NCBI GenBank assembly: GCA_029289235.1
Contig: JARFTZ010000048.1
Coordinates: 62,001 to 126,000, forward strand
DNA from: Gammaproteobacteria bacterium
GTDB taxonomy: Bacteria > Pseudomonadota > Gammaproteobacteria > Burkholderiales > Rhodocyclaceae
DNA: 64,000 nt
Direction of reading: 5' to 3'
Part shown: positions 1 through 12,123 of the stretch, piece by piece
Layout of the letters: the number at the start of each line of letters is the position of its first letter
Position numbering within the stretch: the stretch's first letter is position 1
Translations under genes and position numbers: made by a program
The notes under the pieces: model-generated
What the model was told of the DNA's origin: nothing
What the model saw: the letters and a program-made list of their open reading frames with translations, nothing else
Databases searched by the model: none

Positions 1-1756
1 GCGCCGGCGGCACGTCGATGCTCAGCGCCAGCCCCTTCTCCCGCGCCGCATCGCCAAGCAGCCCGCGCAGCGAGTCAACCAGCGCCTGCAGGGTGAACTC
101 GGTCTCTTCGAGGACGATCCTGCCGGCTTCGATGCGGGAGATGTCGAGCAGGTCGTTGATGATCGCGCGCAGATGCCGCGAGGCCTGCATGACTTTCTCC
201 AGCCGCGCGCGCAGCGCCGGGTCCGGCAGCTTGCGCTGCACCAGCTGGGTCATGCCCATGATGCCGTTGAGCGGCGTGCGCAACTCGTGGCTGACGTTGG
301 CCAGGAAGGCATCCTTGGCACGGTTCGCCGCTTCCGCCTGGCGCGCACGGAAAGCCAGTTCGTCGTTGAGCTTGCGATGCTCGCCGAGCATGAATTCGAG
401 CATTTCGACCGTCCGCTTCTTCTCGGTAACGTCTCGCGCCGAGGCCACGACGAATTCCTCGCTGCCCAGCCGGAACCGGGACAGGTTGACATCGACGTCC
501 CGCATCGCGCCGTTGGCCTGCCGGTAGCGCGTGGCAAACTGCCGCACCTGCCCGGGCGCGCAGCCGCCAGCCGCGGCGCCGGTAACCATGCCGGCCTCCG
601 TGCCAGGATCCCAGTCGCCAACCCGCAGGTTTCCGCCATCATTCTCGTCACGCCCGATGAGCGCGAAGAACGCCGGATTGGCAAGCACCAGCCGCCCCTG
701 CCGGTCGAGCACATGGATGCCGTCGGCCGATGTGCGCAACACCGTCTGGAAACGCTCCGCCTCGGCTGCCAGCGCCTGCCCGACCGCCGCCTGCTGCCGC
801 GACAGGCGGTAAAGTGCCGCCAGGACAAGCAACACGGTGAGCAGCAGTGCGCCGGAAAAGACGCCGATCAGCGCGGTATTGCGCCGCCAGTCACCGAGGA
901 AGTCCTCGGTGGCCATGCCGACCAGCACGTAGAACGGATAGCCTTCGACGGGGCGATAGGCGTTGCTGCGCTCGATGCCGTCCAGCGCCGTCGACGCGAC
1001 GAACTCGCCTCCGCCGGGAGCCTCTGCAGCGGCCCGGCGCAATTGATCGGAAACATTGCGGCCGCCAATATCCGCCAGTTCGGGGCGGGGGTTGCGATAG
1101 ACCAGCGCCAGATCGGCGGTGCGGACGGTCGCGGCGCCGTGTCTGCCGAGATCGGCGCGCGTCAGCACGCCGTGGAAATACTCTGACGACAATGCAGCGA
1201 AGACCACCCCGGCGAACCGCCCGTCTGCGTCGCGCAGAGGATAGGAAAAGACGACGACCGGGCGCTGACTCAAACGAGAGCGGAACGGGCCATCGACGAT
1301 CAGGCCGCGATGCGGGTTTTCCCGGGCGGCCGTGAAATACGTCCGATCGGAAAAGTCGCCGCCACGCCCCGAGGGAAACGGCCGGGCCTGCTGCAGCACG
1401 CCCTGATGATCGAGCACACCGAGACTCTCCAGCTCCGGAAACAAGGCACCCAAGAGGTCGACCGCGCGTTCGAGGCGCGCGCTCGAAACGCCCCCCTGGC
1501 GCGCGTCGCGCATGTACTCGACGGCAAAATTGGCGATCGCCAGATCGACCCGGCGAAAGTCGCCGGCCAGTTTTGCTTCGAGCAGCGCGGTGACGTTCTG
1601 CGTCGCGACGCGCGCCCGCTCCCGGTAACGATCACGTTCCAGGAAAAACGACACCGACGCCAGCGCAACGACCGCCACCACTACCAGCAACGCCGAGGCG
1701 ACGAACAGACAGCGCCCCTGAGCACAGCGCCGGAGCAGCCGCTCGAGCCGCGACAT
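1..1756 (-). CDS. Membrane sensor histidine kinase (Cache-PAS-HisKA), 3' end cut by window edge
   Basis: The minus-strand frame is open from the ATG at 1756 to the window edge (about 585 codons, no stop), so the C-terminus is missing. Residues 16-38 are a membrane segment. A periplasmic region of about 250 residues follows that looks like a double-Cache sensor, then a second membrane segment (about 290-313) and a PAS-like region (about 325-440). The HisKA box reads NVSHELRTPLNGIMGM with the phospho-accepting His at residue 490. The ATPase domain lies beyond the edge, so whether this is a hybrid kinase with receiver domains cannot be seen. An in-frame ATG at 1789 is an alternative start; neither start has a strong Shine-Dalgarno. 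Ligand and partner regulator are unknown. Confidence 0.88.
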   Translation of the reverse strand, partial: MSRLERLLRRCAQGRCLFVASALLVVVAVVALASVSFFLERDRYRERARVATQNVTALLEAKLAGDFRRVDLAIANFAVEYMRDARQGGVSSARLERAVDLLGALFPELESLGVLDHQGVLQQARPFPSGRGGDFSDRTYFTAARENPHRGLIVDGPFRSRLSQRPVVVFSYPLRDADGRFAGVVFAALSSEYFHGVLTRADLGRHGAATVRTADLALVYRNPRPELADIGGRNVSDQLRRAAAEAPGGGEFVASTALDGIERSNAYRPVEGYPFYVLVGMATEDFLGDWRRNTALIGVFSGALLLTVLLVLAALYRLSRQQAAVGQALAAEAERFQTVLRTSADGIHVLDRQGRLVLANPAFFALIGRDENDGGNLRVGDWDPGTEAGMVTGAAAGGCAPGQVRQFATRYRQANGAMRDVDVNLSRFRLGSEEFVVASARDVTEKKRTVEMLEFMLGEHRKLNDELAFRARQAEAANRAKDAFLANVSHELRTPLNGIMGMTQLVQRKLPDPALRARLEKVMQASRHLRAIINDLLDISRIEAGRIVLEETEFTLQALVDSLRGLLGDAAREKGLALSIDVPPA

Positions 1757-1953
1757 GACGGGGGGTACCCCGGGATCAGCGGCCGGCATAATCACCAAGG
1801 GGAAGAGCGCGCGCGTCCAAAGCAATCGACTCCTGTCCGAGAACAATGCGCGGCGAATGCGTCACGACGGGCCGCATCGTTTCAATGACGGTGATTTGCG
1901 CGTCGGGAACGCTTCATTCCAAGGCCGGGCGTACCGGCCGGGCCATTCTTGCT

Positions 1954-2808
1954 TCAACTCTGCCGCACGGCATCGATGGCCAGCACGCCCGCATCCTCCG
2001 CGCCGTAGCCTGAAGCGATCAGCTGATCCATCCGCGCGGCGACCGAACGCAGCGCGGCCAACGGCAGCTCGCCCGCGGTGTCCAGCATCAATTGCACATC
2101 CTTGCGCGCCATCGCCAGTTCGAAGGTCGGCTTGAAATTGCAGGAGGCCATGGTCGTGCCGCGCGCGGCGACCACGGCATTCAGGTCGAGCGTTCCCAGC
2201 AGCTTGATGGCGTCCTCCGGTGCGACGCCACCGGCCTTGGCCAGCGTAAGGATGTCCGCCATGACCGCCCAGAGGCCGATGAACATGGCGTTGCCGAACA
2301 GCTTGTGGAGCGCCGCGAGGTCCGGGCGTTCGCCGAGGTAGTCGAGTCGCCCGGTCATTCGGGCAAGCTCCGCCTTGACGCCATTGAAGATCGCTTCCGG
2401 CCCGCTGACCAGCATGCTGCCCTGGGCATTTCGGGCCGCCGAGGGCCCCATGAAGACGGGGCAATGCAGATAGCGGATGCCCTCGGCGCCAAGCCGCGCA
2501 GCACGTTCCGCCGTGAGCTGCGGCTGCGTGGTGCTGTGGTCGATCACCACCGCATCGGCGGCGAGTCCCGGGCGCGCGGCCGCAATGACCTCCGCCACGA
2601 CAGCATCGTCCTTGAGGATCAGGTGGACCCGCTCGGCGCCCCGTACCGCGTCGGCGGGGGTGGCGGCAGCCTTGACGCCGAACGGCGCCAGGGCCAGGAG
2701 CTTGTCCGGCGAACGGTTCCATGCGGTGACGGCGTCCCCGCGCCTGGAGGCGGCTTCCGCGAATGCGCTGCCGAGCAGCCCGGTACCGAGAAAGGTGATG
2801 GTGGCCAT
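1954..2808 (-). CDS. NAD(P)-dependent oxidoreductase, 3-hydroxyisobutyrate dehydrogenase / 6PGDH-like family
   Basis: A 284-residue protein that begins with a Rossmann nucleotide-binding motif (ITFLGTGLLGSAFAEAA) and carries the HKLFGNAMFIG segment, which in this family holds the catalytic lysine. The length is typical of beta-hydroxyacid dehydrogenases such as MmsB and GLYR. Members reduce or oxidise small beta-hydroxyacids or semialdehydes, or reduce imines; the substrate here cannot be read from sequence. I chose the ATG at 2808 because GAGG lies about 8 nt upstream and the Rossmann fold begins immediately; an ATG 12 codons earlier would add a tail without a function. It appears monocistronic. 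Confidence 0.85.
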   Translation of the reverse strand: MATITFLGTGLLGSAFAEAASRRGDAVTAWNRSPDKLLALAPFGVKAAATPADAVRGAERVHLILKDDAVVAEVIAAARPGLAADAVVIDHSTTQPQLTAERAARLGAEGIRYLHCPVFMGPSAARNAQGSMLVSGPEAIFNGVKAELARMTGRLDYLGERPDLAALHKLFGNAMFIGLWAVMADILTLAKAGGVAPEDAIKLLGTLDLNAVVAARGTTMASCNFKPTFELAMARKDVQLMLDTAGELPLAALRSVAARMDQLIASGYGAEDAGVLAIDAVRQS

Positions 2809-2830
2809 GGTAGTTATCCTCAAAGGGTGG

Positions 2831-2850
2831 CTTCGCGTTGGCACGCGAAG
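2831..2850. repeat. 7-bp perfect inverted repeat upstream of the oxidoreductase gene
   Basis: CTTCGCG (2831-2837) and CGCGAAG (2844-2850) are separated by six bases, 22 bp upstream of the oxidoreductase start. This could be an operator or an RNA hairpin in the leader; nothing else supports either. The rest of the 293-bp gap to 3102 shows no gene. Confidence 0.35.
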
Positions 2851-3101
2851 GATCGAATCATCTTACCCGCAACCCGTGGCAGGTTTCACGCCTTTGATCA
2901 TGCAATCAGCGCAACGGCGCCAAACAGGGCCATCGTTCTTGTGCACTTGTTTCCTCTTCGACGCCCCGAAACAAATTGCAACGAAGACTCCCGCGAGCGA
3001 AATCCTTTGCAACGGCGCACTCCGGAGAATGGCGACATCAGCAAGGCAACGGAAACGGACAAGCCGGCTGACCCCCTCAATTCGCAAAGGAGACCCGCAT
3101 C

Positions 3102-3659
3102 ATGAAAACACGCTTTTCCCCCCGCCTGCTGATCGCCGCCCTGACCCTCTCGCTCGGACTTGCCGCCGGCGGTACGGCACTGGCCCGCGGCAAGGATTTC
3201 GGCCCCGAGCAAGGCAAGCCCGGTCATCACCTGGTCATGCATGAAAGGGCGATGAGTCGCTTGTACGGAGAGCTCAAGCTCGATGAGAAGCAGGACACGC
3301 TGTGGAAGGTGGCCGAGAAATACAGTCGCGACCACCGCGAAACGATGCGCGAGCGCTTCCAGAAGGAGCGTGCGGAAATCAAGGGAATGCTCGACCAGCC
3401 GGGTGCCGATCTGCGCGCTGTTGCCAAACGGATGGACGATCTGAAGACCGAAGCCGCGAAGGAACGTGACAGTGTCCGCGAGCGCTGGCTGACGGTTTAT
3501 GACTCGCTCAATGCCGAGCAGAAGGAAAAGGCGCGGGTGTTCTTCAAGTCGGGATTCGAGCGAATGGAGCGCGCGGGCGATCACCGGCGCTCGCACGGCA
3601 AGGATCGTCCGGGACGCAACCAGCCGCGCGAGATGCCGGCACCGGCGCCGCAAGGGTGA
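3102..3659 (+). CDS. Periplasmic Spy/CpxP-like protein (LTxxQ family)
   Basis: A 185-residue protein with a cleavable-looking signal peptide (residues 1 to about 28, ending ALA-R-G), so probably periplasmic. The mature part is helical, charged and rich in Lys, Glu and Arg, with a segment LDEKQDTLWK and a second YDSLNAEQKEKARVFF that match the LTxxQ-type repeats of Spy/CpxP chaperone and metal-stress proteins. The C-terminus is basic and Pro-rich (about 160-185). AAAGGAG lies 10 nt before the ATG. It stands alone, 160 bp upstream of an exporter operon on the same strand. The assignment is to family only; whether it acts as a chaperone, a stress sensor or a metal protein is unknown. Confidence 0.75.
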   Translation: MKTRFSPRLLIAALTLSLGLAAGGTALARGKDFGPEQGKPGHHLVMHERAMSRLYGELKLDEKQDTLWKVAEKYSRDHRETMRERFQKERAEIKGMLDQPGADLRAVAKRMDDLKTEAAKERDSVRERWLTVYDSLNAEQKEKARVFFKSGFERMERAGDHRRSHGKDRPGRNQPREMPAPAPQG

Positions 3660-3818
3660 TCCTGTCCTCCCGACCATGCTGCGCCGTCACCGGATGGCGT
3701 GGCATGGCTACGCCTTAACCCGCATTTACCGAACCCAGATTCCTTTTCTGTCGCGATTTTGCGGCAAGCTGGCCGATAATTCCGGCTTGCCCGTTACCAC
3801 GTTGTCCGAAAACACCCC

Positions 3819-5264
3819 GTGTCCTCCCCTTTCCGCACGTTGCCACTCGTCGCCCTGGGCCTCGTCCTTGGCGGTTGCGCCACGCTCGACCAGCGCCTGG
3901 AGGCGCTTGCTTCTGCCCACCGCGTCAGCGTGCCGCCGGCCTGGAGTGCTTCGGCGCAGGCGGCGCGTCCCGTCGATGCAGGTGAACTCGCCCGCTGGTG
4001 GCGCCAGCTCGGCGACCCGCTGCTCGAACAGTTGATCGACACGGCGTTGACCGCCGCGCCCGATCTGCGCAGCGCCCAGGCAAAACTGCGCCAGTCGCGC
4101 GCAACGCGGGACCTGGCCGTGGCCAACCTCTACCCGAGCCTCGGCGTTTCCGCCGGCGCGACACGCTCGCGTACCGGGGTCGAGGCCGGGGGCAGCAACC
4201 AGTCGCAAACACTTTACACTGCCGGCTTCGACGCCAGCTGGGAGCCGTCGATCTTCGGCGGTCTGCGCGATGCGGCGACGGGTGCGGAAGCCGATGCCGC
4301 CGCGATGGCCGCGACGCTCGAATCCACCCGCGCTTCGCTGGCCGCCGAGGTCGCGCTCGAATACGTCAGCCTGCGCGCCAGCCAGCAGCGGCTGGGCATC
4401 GCCCGCGCCAACGTCGCCAGCCAGGCCGAGACCCTGCAGATCGCCGAGTGGCGCGAGCTGGCCGGCCTCGTCACCGCACTCGACGTGGCGCAGGCGCGCA
4501 CCAATCTCGAACAGACCCGGGCGTCGATGCCCGCCCTTGAAAACAGTCGCGCCGCGGCCGAGAACCGTCTCGCGCTGCTTAGCGGCCGCCCGCCCGACAG
4601 CCTGCGCGAAACGTTGCAGGAAATCCGGCCGCTGCCGGCGGCGCCGGAGACCATTGCTGTCGGCATTCCGGCCGATACCCTGCGCCAGCGCCCGGACGTG
4701 CAGGCGGCCGAACTGACGCTGAAGGCCGAAATCGCCCGCACTGCCGAACGCGAGGCCGACCGCTACCCGACGCTCACACTGAGCGGTTCGTTGGGCTGGA
4801 AAGCACTCGGCCTGTCGGCGCTCGGCGGCAGCGACGGGCTCGTGCGTTCGCTGGCCGCCAGCCTTGCCACGACCTTGTTCGACGGTGGCCGCATCCGCAG
4901 CCGGATCGCCGTGCAGAACGCGGTACAGGAACAGGCGCTGATCGCTTGGGAAAAGAGCGTGCTGACCGCGCTTGAAGACGTCGAGAACGCGATGAGCGCC
5001 TACGCCACCGGACGCGAACGCACCGAAGCGCGACGCCGTGCCGCCGCGTCGGCCGCGACGGCCGCCGAACTCGCCCGCGCCCAGTATCAGGCAGGGTTGG
5101 CCGACTTCCAGAACGTCCTAGAAACCGAACGTACCCTGCTCGCCGCGCAGGACAACCTGGCCAGTGCCAACGCCGACGTGCTGACCGCCGTCATTCAGCT
5201 GTACAAGGCCCTGGGCGGTGGCTGGCAGGCCGTTCCCGTCACCACGGAATCCGACAAATCATGA
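3819..5264 (+). CDS. Outer-membrane efflux lipoprotein, TolC/NodT family
   Basis: 481 residues starting at a GTG codon, with a lipoprotein signal (LVLGGCAT, acylated Cys20). The body carries the duplicated TolC-type helical hairpin repeats: two Ala/Arg/Glu-rich coiled-coil regions (about 80-260 and 290-460) with typical [10 protein letters not shown] and [15 protein letters not shown] motifs. It forms the outer-membrane duct of a tripartite exporter. The next gene starts inside its stop codon (ATGA, 5261-5264), so the four exporter genes are translationally coupled. Its substrate is not evident from the sequence. An aminoglycoside/macrolide or siderophore exporter of the MacAB class is one possibility. 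Confidence 0.93.
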   Translation: MSSPFRTLPLVALGLVLGGCATLDQRLEALASAHRVSVPPAWSASAQAARPVDAGELARWWRQLGDPLLEQLIDTALTAAPDLRSAQAKLRQSRATRDLAVANLYPSLGVSAGATRSRTGVEAGGSNQSQTLYTAGFDASWEPSIFGGLRDAATGAEADAAAMAATLESTRASLAAEVALEYVSLRASQQRLGIARANVASQAETLQIAEWRELAGLVTALDVAQARTNLEQTRASMPALENSRAAAENRLALLSGRPPDSLRETLQEIRPLPAAPETIAVGIPADTLRQRPDVQAAELTLKAEIARTAEREADRYPTLTLSGSLGWKALGLSALGGSDGLVRSLAASLATTLFDGGRIRSRIAVQNAVQEQALIAWEKSVLTALEDVENAMSAYATGRERTEARRRAAASAATAAELARAQYQAGLADFQNVLETERTLLAAQDNLASANADVLTAVIQLYKALGGGWQAVPVTTESDKS

Positions 5265-6543
5265 CCGCGCTCGAACAACGCCCCGACAACGCCCTCCCCG
5301 ATTTCCTCCAGGCAGGAGGACGATCCGCCACCTTTCTCGGCCGCTCGAAGCGCTTCTGGGTCATTGCCGGGCTTGGAACAGTCGCCGTGTTGCTCGCGCT
5401 GGCTTTCTCCGGCAGCGGCAACGGGGGGGCTGGGCAGTTTCTGACCGAAGAGGCACTCACCGGCAACCTCGTCGTCAGCATTTCCGCGAGCGGCACCCTG
5501 GCGCCGACGCGCTCGGTCGATGTCGGCAGCGAACTCTCCGGTACCCTCGAGGCAGTGCTCGCCAACGAGAACGACAAGGTGACGAAGGGGCAGGTGGTGG
5601 CCCGCCTCGACACCGCCAAGCTGCGCGACGCCGTTGCCAAGTCGCAGGCGGCGGTACAGGCCGCCGAAGCGGTCGTCGCGCAGACGGAAGCGACCGTCGC
5701 CGAAGCGCGCGCCAACCTGAACCGCCTCAAACACGTCGCCGAACTCTCCGGCGGCAAGGTGCCGTCGAAGAGCGAACTGGAAACCGCCGAGGCAACGTAT
5801 CAGCGCGCCGTCGCCAATCTCGCCAGCGCCAGGGCCGAGGTGGCGCAAGCCCGGGCGACGCTGAAGACCGACCAGACCAACATCGAGAAGGCGGTCATCC
5901 GCTCGCCGATCAACGGTGTCGTGCTCACGCGCAGCGTGGAACCGGGCCAGACCGTTGCCGCGCAAATGACGACCCCCGTGTTGTTCGTAATTGCCGAAGA
6001 CCTGACCAAGATGGAACTGCAGGTGAAAGTCGACGAGGCTGATGTTGCCGCAGTCCAGCTTGGGCAACCCGCGAGCTTCAACGTTTCCGCGTGGCCGGGG
6101 CGCAACTTCCCGGCGACGATTCAGCGCGTCGGCCTCGGCTCGACGACGACGGACAACGTGGTGACCTACAAGACCGTGCTGACCGTCGCCAATGACGATC
6201 TGGCGCTGCGTCCCGGCATGACGGCGACGGCGCGCATCATCACCGCGCAGCGCGACAGCGTGCTGCTCGTGCCGAACGCGGCGCTGCGCTTTTCTCCCCC
6301 GGCCGTCGGCGCCAAGCCCGAGGGCAGTATCCTCTCCCGCCTGATTCCGCGCCCGCCGCGACCGCAGAACCGCAAGCCGCAAGCCGCTAACGGGGAGAGC
6401 AAGCAGGTCTGGATCCTGCGCGACGGCCAGCCAGTGTCGATCCCGGTGCAGACCGGCGCCAGCAACGGCCGGCAGACCGAGATCACCGGCGGCGAACTGG
6501 AACCGGGCGCAGCGGTGATCGTCGACTACCAGGAAAAAGCCAA

Positions 6544-6547
<4 letters not shown>
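5261..6547 (+). CDS. Efflux periplasmic adaptor, HlyD/MacA-type
   Basis: 428 residues. A single membrane anchor (about 32-50) is followed by a periplasmic part with the split biotinyl-lipoyl-like domain (ISASGTLAPTRSVDVGSELSG, then VIRSPINGVVLTRSVEPGQ). A long Ala/Glu/Arg helical hairpin (about 125-205) and beta-barrel domains with the VGLGSTTTDNVVTYK segment follow. It links the inner-membrane ABC permease to the TolC-type duct. The start overlaps the preceding stop (ATGA) and its own stop overlaps the next GTG start (GTGA, 6544-6547). A Pro/Arg-rich insertion around 350-380 is longer than in typical MacA. The substrate is unknown. Confidence 0.92.
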
Positions 6548-8462
<1,915 letters not shown>

Positions 8463-8763
8463 AAACTGGCCGTGTGGTCAGGCCAATAAATACCGCGCGC
8501 GGCGATGTAAACGCCCGGCGTCTTTCGCCGCCCGGATGAGGCCGGTCGACTGACCAAGCCAATCGAAAAAAATCGATTTTCCCTGAATAATCAAACCGTT
8601 TCACAAAACCAACAGGCACCGGGAAAAGCGGCCGGATTTCACCGGCAGGCCGTGCGACCTCGCGCCAGCAGGACTACAATGTGGCCTTCGGCATTCCATC
8701 AGGAAAAAAATGCCGAGCCAACAACAAGAAAACCAAGCCACCCACTTCAGGAGATTTGCATCA
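8463..8763. other. Intergenic region between exporter operon and pta
   Basis: About 300 bp with no convincing gene. It holds a 12-bp palindrome AAAATCGATTTT (8569-8580) and a -10-like TACAAT around 8675 that may belong to the pta promoter, though the matching -35 is poor. I see no strong terminator for the exporter operon here. Confidence 0.4.
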
Positions 8764-10824
8764 ATGAATCAGCGCTTCACCCAGACCTTCCTTGTCGTTC
8801 CCGCACGACAAGGCGTGGGTCTAACCTCCGTTACCCTGGGGATTGTGCGTGCCCTGCAGCGTCACGGCGTCGAGGTTCGCTTCGCCAAGCCCGTGGCGCA
8901 GGAGATCGGCGACACGTCGGTCCATTTCGCCCGCGAAATTTTCCCGGTTACCGTCCCGGAAGCGATTCCGCTGCAGGACGTCGCCGAGCAGGTCGCCGCC
9001 AACCAGTCGAACGAGCTGATGGAGGAGATCGTCACACTGTGCATGAATGCCGGGGAAGGTGCCAGCGTCCTGGTGGTCGAGGGACTGCACACCGATCCGG
9101 CACATCCGTTCACCTCCCAGCTGAACGTCGACATGGCACGCAGCCTCAAGGCGGAAGTCGTCGTCGTGGCCGACGCCAAGGCGTCCAACGCCACGGGCGA
9201 TCTGCGCCTGACGATCAGCCAGTACGCCAACGAGGGCTGCAAGGTAGCTGGCGCCATCCTGAATATGGCGCCGGAGGACTATGTTGCCGACGACCTGAAG
9301 CGGCGCCTCGGCAACGTGCCGCTGTGGGGCGTCGTCCATGACACGCCGCTCCTGCAGGCGCCACGCATGGTCGACGTGGCCCGCCACCTGAACGCGGAAA
9401 TCATCCTTCCCGGCGAAATGGCCACGCGCCGCGTCACCGACACGATCATCACCACCCGTTCGGCCGCGGCGTTCATCCCGCGCCTGCGTCCGGGCACGCT
9501 GGTCATCGCCGCCGGTGACCGCGACGACATCGTGATGGCCGTGGCATTGGCCGCCAGCCGTGGCATTCCACTCGCCGGGCTGCTCCTCACCCACAACAGT
9601 TCGATCGCGCCGGAACTGATGGACCTCGCCGGCCCGGCGCTGAACACCGGCCTGCCGATCCTGCGTACCCAGGGCGACAGCTACGTCATCGCCCGCGCCG
9701 TGAGCAAGATCCCCAACGACGTCCCCAGCGACGACACCGAACGCATGAACGCCGTGCTGGATACCGTGGCCGAGCATCTGGACATCAACGCGATCACCGG
9801 GTCGTTCCACATTCCCGAATCGGTCAAGCTCTCGCCGCCGGCGTTCCGCTACCAGCTCATCCAGAAGGCGCGTTCCGCGCACAAGCGCATCGTGCTGCCC
9901 GAGGGCGACGAGCCGCGCACCGTGCGCGCCGCGGCGATCTGCGCCGAGAAGGGTATCGCCCACTGCGTGCTGCTCGGCAAGCGCGATGCCATCGAGACGG
10001 TCGCCGCCTCGCAGGGCATCACGCTGCCAACAAAGAATCTGGAAATCCTCGATCCGGACAGCATCCGCGAGCAGTACATCCCGCCGATGGTCGAACTGCG
10101 CAAATCCAAGGGGCTGACGCCGCAGATGGCCGCCGCGCAACTCGAAGACACCGTGGTGCTCGGCACGATGATGCTGGCCGTGAATGAAGTCGACGGCCTC
10201 GTTTCCGGCGCCGTGCATACCACGGCCAATACCGTCCGCCCCGCGCTGCAGCTGATCAAGACCGCGCCGGGCTCGTCGATCGTCTCGTCGGTGTTCTTCA
10301 TGCTGATGCCCGACCAGGTGCTGGCCTACGCCGACTGCGCGATCAACCCGAACCCGACCGCCGAGGAACTGGCGCAGATCGCCAAGCAGAGCGCCGACAG
10401 CGCGGCCGCCTTCGGCATCACCCCGAAGGTGGCGATGATCAGCTACAGCACCGGCAGCTCCGGAGCAGGACAGGACGTCGAAAAGGTGCGCCAGGCGACC
10501 GAGATCGCCCACGCGCAATTCCCCGACCTCGTCCTCGACGGCCCGATGCAGTACGACGCCGCGTCGGTCTACGAAGTCGGCAAGCAGAAGGCGCCGAACA
10601 GCCCGGTCGCCGGCCAGGCCACGGTGTTCATCTTCCCCGACCTGAACACCGGCAACACGACTTACAAGGCCGTGCAGCGCAGCGCCAACGTCCTGTCCGT
10701 CGGCCCGATGCTGCAGGGCCTGCGCAAGCCGGTTAACGACCTGTCGCGCGGCGCACTGGTCGACGACATCGTGTTCACCATCGCCCTCACGGCGATCCAG
10801 GCCGCCTCGGCGCCGCAGGGCTGA
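8764..10824 (+). CDS. pta: Phosphate acetyltransferase (long form)
   Basis: 686 residues from the ATG at 8764, which has AGGAG 10 nt upstream; an in-frame ATG 18 codons earlier lacks a ribosome site. It catalyses acetyl-CoA + phosphate to acetyl phosphate + CoA. The layout matches the long enterobacterial form (E. coli about 714 residues). It has an N-terminal P-loop-like/DRTGG part (FLVVPARQGVGLTSVTLG, then the middle domain to about 340) and a C-terminal PTA/PTB catalytic domain (about 370-680, with VLPEGDEPRTVRAA and the SYSTGSSGAGQDVEKV segment). No ackA is adjacent. A strong terminator follows 14 nt after the stop. Confidence 0.97.
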   Translation: MNQRFTQTFLVVPARQGVGLTSVTLGIVRALQRHGVEVRFAKPVAQEIGDTSVHFAREIFPVTVPEAIPLQDVAEQVAANQSNELMEEIVTLCMNAGEGASVLVVEGLHTDPAHPFTSQLNVDMARSLKAEVVVVADAKASNATGDLRLTISQYANEGCKVAGAILNMAPEDYVADDLKRRLGNVPLWGVVHDTPLLQAPRMVDVARHLNAEIILPGEMATRRVTDTIITTRSAAAFIPRLRPGTLVIAAGDRDDIVMAVALAASRGIPLAGLLLTHNSSIAPELMDLAGPALNTGLPILRTQGDSYVIARAVSKIPNDVPSDDTERMNAVLDTVAEHLDINAITGSFHIPESVKLSPPAFRYQLIQKARSAHKRIVLPEGDEPRTVRAAAICAEKGIAHCVLLGKRDAIETVAASQGITLPTKNLEILDPDSIREQYIPPMVELRKSKGLTPQMAAAQLEDTVVLGTMMLAVNEVDGLVSGAVHTTANTVRPALQLIKTAPGSSIVSSVFFMLMPDQVLAYADCAINPNPTAEELAQIAKQSADSAAAFGITPKVAMISYSTGSSGAGQDVEKVRQATEIAHAQFPDLVLDGPMQYDAASVYEVGKQKAPNSPVAGQATVFIFPDLNTGNTTYKAVQRSANVLSVGPMLQGLRKPVNDLSRGALVDDIVFTIALTAIQAASAPQG

Positions 10825-10838
10825 GCGTCCTGCACGGA

Positions 10839-10883
10839 AAGACGGGCTGCGCCTCGCGGGGGCGCAGCCCGTCTTCCTTTATT
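10839..10883 (+). terminator. Intrinsic terminator after pta
   Basis: A perfect 15-bp stem, AAGACGGGCTGCGCC (10839-10853) against its complement (10861-10875), has a 7-nt loop and is followed by CCTTTATT. It lies 14 nt past the pta stop. Confidence 0.9.
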
Positions 10884-10979
10884 ACGCCTCGTTACAAAAT
10901 CGTCGGGCCTTTGGCCGGGGTGGGGAAAAAGCGGTTGTTATAATCATTTCCTTTGCAATTTCTTCCGGATTTTCGCCCC

Positions 10980-12113
10980 ATGACCATGCTCCGTTCGTTG
11001 TTCCTGTCCTTCCTGCTCCTGCCGCTGCTGGCCTTCGCCCAGCAGATGCCGACCCCGCCCGCGCTGGCGGCCAAGTCCTGGCTGCTGATCGAGTCGGCCT
11101 CCGGTCAGGAACTCGCGGCCCAGGCTGCCGACGAGCGTCTGGAACCGGCCTCGCTGACCAAGCTGATGACCGCCTACCTCACCTTCGCCGCGATCAAGCA
11201 GGGCACGATCAAGATCGACCAGACCGTGCCGGTCTCGGAAAAGGCCTGGAAATCCCAAGGCTCGCGCATGTTCATCAAGGTCAATACCCAGGTATCGGTG
11301 GAAGACCTGATCAAGGGCATGATCGTCCAGTCGGGGAATGACGCCTGCGTTGCGCTGGCCGAGGCGATCGCCGGCAGCGAGGACAATTTCGCGCAGATGA
11401 TGAACCGCGAGGCGCAGCGTCTGGGCATGAAGAATTCGAACTTCCGCAATGCCGCCGGGATGCCCGACCCGCAGCACTACACCACGGCACGCGACCTGGC
11501 GATCCTCACCGGCGCACTGATCCGCGATTTCCCCGAGGAATACGCCAAGTACTACTCGATCAAGGAATTCCGCTACAACAACATCACCCAGCCGAACCGC
11601 AACCGGTTGCTGTGGATCGACCCGACTGTCGATGGCGTCAAGACCGGACACACCGAAGCCGCCGGCTACTGCCTGATCTCCTCGGCCCGGCGCGGCGACC
11701 GCCGCTTGCTCTCGATCGTTCTCGGCACGGCATCCGATTCGGTGCGGACGCAGGAATCGCTCAAACTCCTCAACTACGGTTTCCAGTTCTACGAAGCCGT
11801 GCGCCTGTATGCCAAGGATCAGGCGGTGTCGAACCTGAAGGTCTGGAAGGGTTCTTCGCCGACGGTGAAAGCCGGCTTCCAGAACGACTTCGTCATTTCC
11901 ATTCCCAAGGGTTTTTCTTCCCGCCTGACCACCGAACTGGTCTCGCAGCAGCCGCTGATGGCGCCGGTCGCCGCCGGCCAGCCGATCGGCACACTCAAGG
12001 TGCTGCTCGACGGCAAGCCCTTCGGCGAGTATCCGGTGGTCGCCGTCGAGTCGGTGTCGGCCGCCGGCATCTTCGGGCGAGCCATCGACAGCATCCGTCT
12101 GTGGTTCAACTAG
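10980..12113 (+). CDS. dacA: D-alanyl-D-alanine carboxypeptidase (PBP5/6 type)
   Basis: 377 residues from ATG 10980 (a second ATG lies two codons later). A signal peptide (about 1-20, ending AFAQQ) is followed by a class A low-molecular-weight PBP domain. The active-site motifs are all present: S58-L-T-K61, SGN (in VQSGNDAC) and KTG (in DGVKTGHTEAAG). The C-terminal PBP5-type domain and an amphipathic tail (FGRAIDSIRLWFN) would anchor it to the outer face of the inner membrane. It trims the terminal D-Ala from peptidoglycan pentapeptides. A TATAAT at 10939-10944 upstream is a likely -10 element, though I find no good -35 at the right distance. Next gene: the D-Ala transaminase, 10 nt on. Confidence 0.95.
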   Translation: MTMLRSLFLSFLLLPLLAFAQQMPTPPALAAKSWLLIESASGQELAAQAADERLEPASLTKLMTAYLTFAAIKQGTIKIDQTVPVSEKAWKSQGSRMFIKVNTQVSVEDLIKGMIVQSGNDACVALAEAIAGSEDNFAQMMNREAQRLGMKNSNFRNAAGMPDPQHYTTARDLAILTGALIRDFPEEYAKYYSIKEFRYNNITQPNRNRLLWIDPTVDGVKTGHTEAAGYCLISSARRGDRRLLSIVLGTASDSVRTQESLKLLNYGFQFYEAVRLYAKDQAVSNLKVWKGSSPTVKAGFQNDFVISIPKGFSSRLTTELVSQQPLMAPVAAGQPIGTLKVLLDGKPFGEYPVVAVESVSAAGIFGRAIDSIRLWFN

Positions 12114-12123
12114 GAGCGCTCGC

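Noticed and set aside
2877-2892. Possible sigma54 promoter (TGGCAG-GTTTC-ACGC) upstream of the Spy-like gene
   Set aside because: It keeps the GG-N10-GC spacing but misses three consensus bases, is 210 bp from the gene, and such matches are frequent by chance in GC-rich DNA.
8821-10518. A 565-codon open frame on the minus strand opposite pta
   Set aside because: Antisense shadow of Pta with no recognisable domain.
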